A stretch of DNA of 64,000 bases, taken from Hippopus hippopus. Its lineage: Eukaryota > Mollusca > Bivalvia > Cardiida > Cardiidae. A program made the translations under genes and the position numbers. Of this stretch, positions 56,697 through 64,000 are shown piece by piece; positions within the stretch are counted from its first letter, which is position 1, and every line of letters begins with the position of its first letter. The stretch spans positions 37,636,974 to 37,700,973 of the forward strand of contig OX328105.1 of assembly GCA_946811185.2 (NCBI GenBank), read 5' to 3'. Under the pieces are notes generated by a model, which had not been told where the DNA came from, made no database searches, and saw only the letters and a program-made list of their open reading frames with translations.

Positions 56697-56905
56697 TTAA
56701 CCATAAACCAATTTTTTAGAGTGTCCACATTGAAGTTGAAAGCATTTGCAGACGACACATTAAACGTGACTCAAATAATGAGACTTGATTTCAGAATGGT
56801 GTAAGAGACATTGTTGGAAAAGGAGAAAGTAATTGTCATCAGCAGTTTATCCTATTCCCACAATGTTTCAAAATTCTTCATCCTCATGGTCTTGAAAAAG
56901 GTTAA
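56697..56905. repeat. MITE-A copy
   Basis: TTAACCATAAACC start, GAAAGCATTTGCAGACGACA, damaged centre, CTTCATCCTCATGGTCTTG arm. Confidence 0.7.
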
Positions 56906-57049
56906 GTTATTACCAACTTCAGACCTAAAACAGTTTTCTGAGGGTCTGTCTCACCATTTTTTTTTTGTATAACAGTAAAATGTATTTATGCAAAAATAAA
57001 ACACTTAACCAATAACTATTGCTGTTTTTTTGTAAAGTCAGTTTCCGCT

Positions 57050-57262
57050 TTAACCCTTATCCTGTTAAATAAGTCAAATGAAACATTTAAGCCGATAGTA
57101 AAAACCTAAATGTTGTTATTTCTAACTTACTCTTTGGAGAAAAAAAATGTTCTAATCGGACAGTATAGATTTAAGATCAGACTGCACGTTCTGTGCAGTC
57201 TGATCTTGATCTACACTGTCCACAAAAGGACAATGAGTTGCGCTTAGCAGCCTAAGGGTTAA
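57050..57262. repeat. MITE-B full copy
   Basis: TTAACCCTTATCCTGTTAAA and AGCAGCCTAAGGGTTAA ends, near-perfect core AAGATCAGACTGCACGTTCT. Confidence 0.92.
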
Positions 57263-57394
57263 ACCTCGATCATTCAGTATGTCCTTTCTCCTTGTCTCCA
57301 AATGTCGCATAGAGTATATTGAATGCTTTTTTTTTCTTTATCGTCGCCACCTGTTGCCAGTATGGATCATGCCCAAAGAAGCCTGTTAGATATT

Positions 57395-57492
57395 CTAGTT
57401 GGCCGGCCGTGCGAATCGAACCCATATCCTCAAGTGGCTAGAGATTTGTCGTTTAAAAGTCTAACGCCCTACCACCTGAGCTATTAAGGCTG
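57395..57492 (-). repeat. tRNA-like SINE head, minus strand
   Basis: Minus-strand TAATAGCTCAGGTGGTAGGG (box A) and ATGGGTTCGATTCGCACG (box B) with an over-long variable region. A SINE head or tRNA pseudogene rather than a functional tRNA. Confidence 0.5.
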
Positions 57493-57825
57493 TCCAATGG
57501 GCAGGGTATATCAAGATTTATTTGACATTTTCTTGACAAAGAAGATCCAGAAAATACTGAACAGATTTTAATCACATAACTCCCCGTGTTTTCAATATAA
57601 GACAGTCATTACGAATTTTCTTGTCGTACACTTGTAAAAATTTTCAGACTCGTTAAATAAAATTTTATCACAAACACCAACTCATGCCAGATCCTATCTA
57701 TATCATGAATATCTCACCCTTATGGCTAGCGTATTCACTTCCCTTTAATCAATGTAAATCAGATGGGTTGATAGTTCTGTGTTGTGGGTACTTGTGTAGA
57801 TATACTATTAGAGGCATAAACAATT

Positions 57826-58084
57826 GAGCCATGCTCTGTGAAAAAGGGGTTTAATGCATCTGCAAATAGTATCGGCCAAGGTCAGTCTGCACAGTCCGCG
57901 CAGGCCGACCTGGGCCGAAACTTTGCTTTTGGTAAATTTTCTGCATGTCAAAGAACTAGTGTGCCTCATGGTTCAGTTGGTTGTTAGAGAAAATAGATTT
58001 TATGGTTCCACAATTATATGTTGGCTTGCTTGGTATCATGTATCACGGAGATGCATTAAGCCCCCTTTTGCCAGAACATGGCTT
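57826..58084. repeat. MITE-C full copy
   Basis: GAGCCATGCTC / GAACATGGCTT ends, centre CAGTCTGCACAGTCCGCGCA. Confidence 0.85.
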
Positions 58085-58199
58085 ATTTCTATTAAATGCT
58101 ACAACCGACGCACTGAAATTTCCATTGAAATGTTGAATGCCTCAGCCTGCTTTGCTACATTATGTACACCAGACAGGCAATTTTACAGAAAACAATTGT

Positions 58200-58432
58200 G
58201 AGCCGCTCTAGCAAAGGGGGGGGGGGTGAGGGTAAGGGGCTAATGCATCTCTGGTGATGCATTTTACAGACCAAATCATGAGGTAGAATGGCACTATAAC
58301 GTGCAGAAAGTTTACACATTGCAAAAAGTTTCGATGCAGGTCCGCCTACGTGGAATGCGCAGGCTTAAATGGTTCAATACTTTTACAGGTGCATTACACC
58401 CTTTTTTTTACAGAGTATGACAGATTTGGCAA
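58200..58432. repeat. MITE-C, diverged copy with G-run
   Basis: GAGCCGCTCTAGCAAAGG then a G-run, TGATGCATTTTACAG, TTACAGAGTATGACAG end. Confidence 0.65.
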
Positions 58433-58883
58433 GTCTCATTTGGTGTACGTCGCGACTTGCTGGGTGTAACACTCACATAATCACGGATAGCGTAAATTCA
58501 ATTCCAGACAACACTTCCCTGCTATAATGGGCCTGCAACACACAAGAAGGGGCATTCAGACATTTGCGTAAAGTGTCGACACACAATGTCCGAATGCCTC
58601 TTTTCGAATCTTGCAGGACATATAGCACTTCGTTCTGTCCTCAGCAATCTAATACCTTTCTAATTACTGCGAATGCTCTGCTATACATGTTCAACGTTTT
58701 TCCAGATTACACAAGATAGATAGTCAGAAGAACAAGGCTTCTGTTTTCTGTAATCCCTTTTAACCACTTCTTTTTTTATTTAGTCATCGAAGAGTTTAAA
58801 ACGTCTCTTTTCAATAGAATGGAAACGTGTGTGAAATTGAGCCATCGCTTTAAGAGGCAGATGCTGAGTTTGATTTTACAAAT

Positions 58884-59130
58884 GAACCACGCTCTGGTAA
58901 AAAGGGGGCTTAATGCACTTCCGTGATGCATGATACCAAGCAAGTCATAACTGTATCATGAATCCGTGAAATCCGTTGTGAATTATAAGGTACACTGGTC
59001 TTTTGAGCTGCAAAAAATTGACCGATGCCAAAAAATTTCGGCCCAGTTCAGCCTGCGCAGACTGCGCAGACTTACCTGGGTCATTACTTTTTGGAGATAC
59101 ATTAAGCCCCCTTTTCACAGAGCACGGCTC
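58884..59130. repeat. MITE-C full copy, AAAT duplication
   Basis: GAACCACGCTC / GAGCACGGCTC ends, AAAT on both sides, centre CAGCCTGCGCAGACTGCGCA. Confidence 0.88.
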
Positions 59131-59587
59131 AAATGTTTTCAAAGTTACAACTAGTAGATGAGTAAAAAAGTAGTATTTGTACAATAAATGTTAAAAAAAC
59201 ATTCAGATATAAAACATTATTGGGAACAGCTGAACAAAACCAAACAAAACAAGAAAACAAAGAGATAATAATAACAAAAATTAAAATAAAAAAGCAAAAG
59301 TTGTACGAAAATATGAAATTTTGAAAGCGTTTTGTGAGTCAAAATGATGAAAAATGATGAAAAGTAACCGCGCTAGCAATTGCCTCTTTTTCCTCATTGT
59401 TTTGCATATTGTTAAAAATTTTAGAATAGATCTATTTTCTAAGATAACATGTTAATCCGACTCATAGATAGTAAAGGAGTAGTACTGTTGCTAAAAATGG
59501 TATGTCTATTAATTCATGCAGACTGGACAGTGATTGGATATACGTAAGGCAATGCATAAAAATTGTCGAATTAAGAATCAATTATTT

Positions 59588-59818
59588 CATGCTTTTTGGT
59601 AATTTATCGAAAAATAACGTTGGAATATTGTTCGATATTTCATGGTTACGACCAGTGAAAAATACCGATTTTACTTTCTAACTCTTCAATTGAAGGCGGA
59701 AACAGTAGTTCCCGCGCACAAGTTACCTAGGTAAACAGCGCGTGCCATTCAACCAGATAAAAATATGACGTAATCTACCCTACCTTTCTCGCGCTTTACG
59801 TCATTATCTCCCGCTAGA
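59588..59818. repeat. Repeat family E, left part before an insertion
   Basis: GGTTACGACCAGTGAAAAAT, TTACCTAGGTAAACAGCGCG, CTCGCGCTTTACGT. It continues at 60985-61068 (CGCGCTTTACGTAATACTGT, GGGGGTACGCCACGGGGGAT) after about 1.17 kb. Confidence 0.75.
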
Positions 59819-59877
59819 TGGCATTCTACAAATACACATCTATCTTAATTTGGGCATTGTGGGTACAGAACCGGACT

Positions 59878-60985
59878 ATTTTTCAAAACAACAACCGTTA
59901 CTTTGAATTTCAAAATGAAATAAACGTTTACTCAATAAAACGCTACCTGGTGCGATTCATTCAGCTATGATCGGCCAACATGTAACATATGCACCGGCCA
60001 TTTATTAAAACAGCCCCTACATAATTGGGTAATAGGCTATTATTGCATAAAATGTGCCTTTCCAGGCCGTTATAAGCATGTATTAACGGGTAAAAACCGG
60101 GCGTTAACGGAAGAAAACGTGTATTAATCAGTAAATTCACCCGCCGTTAACGCCCGGCTTTGTACTATCAATATCCTCGATCCGGGCCTACCTTGTAAAC
60201 AACGTTTGTCCTTGTCAGAACTCCCCTAGACTCCGACCAACAAACTGTAGGAACTTGTACCATATTAAATCCTCATTATGGCTTGTCTTTATTTTGCACA
60301 GAATCTCAGTCGAATCGAGATCTGAACAAAAAATCACTCGTGAAATGCACTCTACACCAGCTACATCCCACCCACTTTTTAGCGTGATCGGCAATTCTTT
60401 CGCTCGATATAGATCTATCCCTTGGACGTCTTTCGGTTACAGAAATTCATGTCCACTCATTTATCCAAGTTATATTCGATCCAGACGTGTGCAAGTTTAT
60501 CCCACAAAAGTCACTTTGTATTAAAAATCATTCGAAGTGAATTTACACCGAGAGAATCAAAACTGACATGTAGGACTAACGGCCCTTCACTGTTCGTAAC
60601 AAAAACTTTTTCGCCGACTTCCGGTTTTTACCCATTTATGTCCAGTACATTTGAAGTTCGCTTATTTGCATTTCTATGGAAATATTTTTGCTATCTTTGC
60701 AAATTATTGCTAAAAGACTTTTCCTTTATGCAATAATAGCATTAATTCACATTTTTTTTCGGTCGTTAACATTCGCAGAGGCCCTCAAAATACTTTAACG
60801 CCCTCGTGCTTCGCACTCGAGCGTTAAACCATTTTTCAGGCCTCTGCGAATGTTAACGACCTCAAAAACGTGAATTAACCCTATAATAGCTTCGGTATAA
60901 GCCCTACTTTTCCCAGGTATACGGGGATGAGTGATGCGTCATAGCAGACAGGTCAATCTTCGAAGAATATGACATGCGCAGACAA
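59878..60985. repeat. Repeat H inserted in family E and itself interrupted
   Basis: Repeat H halves at 59878-60031 and 60891-60985 match 44936-45190. The word CGCGCTTTACGT occurs on both sides of the larger insertion (59805-59816 and 60986-60997), a probable target duplication. Confidence 0.7.
60032..60890. mobile_element. ~860-bp foldback-like element inside repeat H
   Basis: The host word GGGTAATA|GCTTCGG is split, with TAATA on both sides. CTATTATTGCATAAA at 60032 is mirrored exactly at 60727-60741 (TTTATGCAATAATAG). The left end has a GGGCGTTAACGG / CCGTTAACGCCC hairpin. The right end (60742-60890) is one long palindrome with GGTCGTTAACATTCGCAGAG and its inverse around a GAGCGTTAA inner stem. 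No transposase seen. Confidence 0.65.
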
Positions 60986-61084
60986 CGCGCTTTACGTAAT
61001 ACTGTCACACATTGAATGCGTTTTTTATGCGGAGGGGGTACGCCACGGGGGATTACTAATCTAATTATAGACTTGTTTATCGCA

Positions 61085-61092
61085 TGACGTCA
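61085..61092 (+). promoter_or_regulatory. CRE palindrome TGACGTCA
   Basis: A full CRE in a CpG-richer, repeat-free block, about 190 bp before an ATG reading MARKKEEIKPRLLKFRYLL then stop. It could mark a promoter; no exon structure was found. Confidence 0.25.
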
Positions 61093-61355
61093 TAATATTA
61101 AAAGAGACGGATTCTCGCGTTTTTCGTCCAATTCATCGCGACCTTCAACAACACTTGTAACAGCATCCTTTAAAAGCTTTCAGAGTCAAACAGCCGAAGC
61201 GATTAGCAACTATTGTTAATCTGTTTACTACTAAATTCACTGTGAGTAACCTTTTTGAAATTTTGTTGTAAATATTTTCAAAAATGGCGCGCAAAAAGGA
61301 AGAGATCAAACCGAGGCTATTGAAATTTCGATACCTATTGTAGGCATGTACATTG

Positions 61356-61431
61356 GAAAACCGATTGCAGCGATATCTACTTTACCTCACTGTGAGATGG
61401 GGTAAACTAGATGTCGCTGCGATCGATTTTC
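61356..61431. ncRNA. Pre-miRNA-sized hairpin, candidate only
   Basis: About 31-nt arms GAAAACCGATTGCAGCGATA.. and ..GTCGCTGCGATCGATTTTC pair with four mismatches around a CTCAC-TGTGAG inner stem, total about 76 nt. Size and mismatch pattern fit an animal pre-miRNA or a decayed foldback repeat. No known miRNA recognised. Confidence 0.3.
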
Positions 61432-61929
61432 GAATATCCCCAGGCCGTCATTTTCGACAAAGTAACGTCCGAAAGATAGAAAAGGAAAAAATGAACGGAC
61501 TGGAACCCAGGCTAATCACAATTATGTGACGCCATTTTGTACGTACGATCTCGTATTTCATAAAAGTGAATGGATTTTATGGATTTTACCGCAGGTGCAT
61601 ATATAGATGGTTTCGCATCTTCTGATCTATAATTTGTAAAACATCGTTATGTGATAAAAAGAATCTGACATTCGTTGGCGTTTGAGATAAAATTTTATTA
61701 AAGTCGTCAAGAAAAATGTTGGGCTCGCTTAATAAAAGGCCCGCGAAAGGTTCACAGAGGCATGTAGAAGAAAGGTTTCCACATTTTCACCAGTTGCAAA
61801 ATTCAATTCATTGTAGGACACTAAACCATGGAAAAGGTCAAAAGCCAGCTTGTATAGCTACGCCGGAAAAAGTCGTTTGGGGTAAGCCATGGCAGAGAGA
61901 TACCAGAAAAAACACTGCTAGTATTTGTG

Positions 61930-62110
61930 TCATACTCTGGTAAAAGCGGTTTTAATGCCTTTCCGTGATGCATAATATCAAGCAGGTCACCACGTGCTTC
62001 TGGGCTCATAAAATATATTTTTATTGTCTTTCAAACGGCTGAATCTTGAGGTACAATGGTCCTTGGACGTGCAGAAAATTTACCAAAGCAAAAAGTTTCT
62101 GTCGATATGT
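61930..62110. repeat. MITE-C, left part
   Basis: CATACTCTGGTAAAAGCGGT, CGTGATGCATAATATCAAGC, GCAGAAAATTTACCAAAGCA; the palindrome and right half are missing. Confidence 0.65.
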
Positions 62111-62474
62111 CGGTCAATAAACCTAAATACTTTAGGCTGAAATAAAGAATAGTTTTCAAAAAGACAACACGTATATAATTATTGCATTAGTATAACCGGT
62201 TGTGAAATAGTCGCTATTTTAGAAATTCCGCTTTTTTTTAAACATGACCGTGGACCACATTCCAGAAATTTTTAAAAGGGATAATAAATGTCGTTGTAAG
62301 ATGGCTATTTTCTTCATCCAGATTTAAGAAAAAAAAAAAAAATGTCATGCATTTTATTGTATGAGGTAGAAAAACAGATCCACGTTGGTATGTCCTATAT
62401 TTAAGAATTCACTATGTACAGAAGATGTACATTTTTTTCTCAATCTCAGTTATCTACGAATATAATCAGTAACT

Positions 62475-62940
62475 TGTGCTCTGGCCAAAAGGGTTACAAT
62501 GCATCTTCATAATGCACTATACAAAGTGTAGTGTCACATGGTACGGATCCAGTTTGTCTTATCCATTATCCCGCTAAAAATTCAAATGAAACATTCAAGC
62601 CGACGGTAAAATCCAAGTTTTTCTATTTCAAAAGTATTTTTTTTTTTCTTTTTTTGAGAAAGATATTTCCTTATCGGACAGTGTAGATCGAAGATCAGGC
62701 TGTACGTACTGCGCAGTCTGATCTTGATCTACACTGTCCGCAAAAGGTCAGTGAGTCGCGCTTAGCAACCTTAGGGTTAAGAAAGACTGAATCTTGATGT
62801 AGAACAATCCTTTGACATGCAGGAAATTGTCCAATAGCAAAATGTTTCTATTCAGGTCAGCCTGCGCGGACTGCGCAGGCTGACCTAAATCGAAAAATTT
62901 TGCAGATGCATTATACCATCTTTTCACAGAGCATGAATCT
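62475..62940. repeat. MITE-C copy interrupted by MITE-B
   Basis: GTGCTCTGGCCAAAAGGG start. The right part resumes GAAAGACTGAATCTTGATG with centre CAGCCTGCGCGGACTGCGCA and TTTTCACAGAGCATGAATC. Confidence 0.8.
62566..62780. repeat. MITE-B nested in MITE-C
   Basis: ATTATCCCGCTAAAAATTC start, core AAGATCAGGCTGTACGTACT / GCGCAGTCTGATCTTGATC, AGCAACCTTAGGGTTAA end. Confidence 0.85.
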
Positions 62941-62944
62941 TTTA

Positions 62945-63505
62945 TATTTCATACTTTTCGGTAGTTTATCTAGAAATAATGGTTGATTATGGTTTGATAT
63001 TTCATGGTTACGACCAGTGAAAAATACCGATTATGTATTTTTTAACTCTTCAACTGAAGGCGGAAACAGTAGTTTCCGCGTACTAGTTACCTAGGTAAAC
63101 AGCGGGTGCCATGCAACCAGAGGGAAATATGGCGTAATTTACGCTACATTTCTCGTGCTTTACGTAATATTGTAATGCGTTGTTTTGTGAGGGGTACGCC
63201 ACAGGGAATTATCGAAAACAACTGTACTGGATTTTTGACGGAAGTCCCAACAAAAAAAAAGGGGGTTATAAGCATGAAATAAATAGAATATTTTTGTTTT
63301 TGTGAAAGATCGAAATTTATTTCATCTGATGAACATCGTTAGTAATAGTCAGTAATATTTTCACTCGTGGCTCCGCAACTCGTTAAAATATTACCGATGA
63401 TGCTCATTCGATGAAATTCGTGAAAATATTACCGATGATGCTCACTCGATGAAATAAATTTCGATCTTTCAACGAAAAAAACCCCAAATATCCTCTATAT
63501 ATTTC
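62945..63505. repeat. Repeat family E, most complete copy
   Basis: CATACTTTTCGGTAGTTTAT, GGTTACGACCAGTGAAAAAT, TTACCTAGGTAAACAGCGG, GTACGCCACAGGGAATTATC and the internal inverted pair GATCGAAATTTATTTCATC / GATGAAATAAATTTCGATC. Ends ATATCCTCTATATATTTC. Confidence 0.8.
63381..63456. repeat. 38-bp tandem duplication inside family E
   Basis: Two units CGT(T/G)AAAATATTACCGATG.. at 63381-63418 and 63419-63456, one inside the inverted-repeat arm. Confidence 0.85.
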
Positions 63506-63639
63506 AACAAAACAACTTACGTTGCCATGTCACAGAACGTGACTCAATTACTATGTTTGCAATAAAATATCATTAACTTATATGAAGGCCACTATATTTA
63601 CTTATATGCAAACAATAAAACAAATGTCAAATATCTTGA

Positions 63640-63790
63640 TTATCCCTTTCCAAAACAGTACTTTGTTTTGATGACCCTGGGGAAAGATACTTGGAATAAA
63701 CAAGCTGGTAATCTAGATCTAAGATCTACCTGCACTTTCTTTACATTCTAATCTTGATCTATGCCGTCTGCAAAATTCCTGTTTTTGCTC
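63640..63790. repeat. MITE-A and MITE-B fragments
   Basis: TTATCCCTTTCCAAAACAGT with TTTTGATGACCCTGGGGAAA (MITE-A arm), then AAGATCTACCTGCACTTTC and CTAATCTTGATCTATGCCG (MITE-B-like core). Confidence 0.5.
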
Positions 63791-64000
63791 ATATCGCTGA
63801 AATGGTTAAAGCCCCATGAAAGTATTCAACGGTTGAAATTTTCGTTGAACTAAGAAAATAATCAAACATTTTTTTGTAGGATAAAACGATGGTACATAAA
63901 GAAGAATTGAAAAAAAAAATGTTTATTTTTTTTGTCAACGAAATTCTCTCGTTGTTGGAATGAAATAATCAAACTTAATAAGAGAAGCGGAATGTCTTAT

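Noticed and set aside
57395..57492. Functional tRNA gene
   Set aside because: Box A and B are present but the variable region is too long and the acceptor stem does not pair; it fits a SINE head.
60255..60736. Two overlapping frames as a transposase remnant
   Set aside because: No catalytic motif or HTH recognised; they lie in a non-coding foldback element.

Overview
The window is AT-rich, intron-rich animal DNA. The gene content (an ether-lipid hydroxylase and an Mnx homeobox gene), tRNA-derived SINEs ending in a word like CGGCGTTAAACACC, very dense short palindromic transposons and long CT/GA microsatellites all suggest a bivalve mollusc. A heterodont or venerid-type clam is my inference from recalled repeat families. 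No bacterial, viral or CRISPR features were seen.

Layout. (1) 1-17.8 kb holds the 3' two thirds of an alkylglycerol monooxygenase gene (AGMO/TMEM195) on the + strand. Nine coding exons are visible, and the first two (1922-2025 and 3834-3937) are a tandem-duplicated, same-length, same-phase pair that looks mutually exclusive. The 5' exons lie left of the window. A nearly intact mariner transposon sits antisense in one intron (9846-11185). (2) 17.8-35.5 kb is intergenic. It is full of miniature elements and also holds a perfect 61-bp-arm hairpin (23946-24078) and a promoter-like pair of CRE sites in front of a tiny ATG exon with a strong splice donor (24217-24349). (3) 35.49-55.25 kb is a complete three-exon Mnx (HB9/exex-type) homeobox gene on the + strand, with a 17.5-kb first intron. 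(4) 55.25-64 kb is intergenic, again mostly mobile elements, with one pre-miRNA-sized hairpin at 61356-61431.

Mobile DNA dominates. Three very abundant miniature families are present. MITE-A has TTAA-CCCTTTACC ends and a central AACATTGTGGGAAAAGGAG/ATGCTGGT palindrome. MITE-B has TTAA-CCCTTATCCTGCTAA ends and a GATCAGACTGCAC palindrome. MITE-C has GAGCCATGCTC ends, a CAGGTCAGCCTGCGC palindrome and 4-bp A/T target duplications. Nested insertions allow empty-site reconstruction for several elements: a 210-bp TTAA foldback inside MITE-C, a 1.1-kb TTA-flanked element inside a SINE, and MITE-C inside MITE-A. The two genes are on the same strand, but nothing in the sequence shows that they act together.
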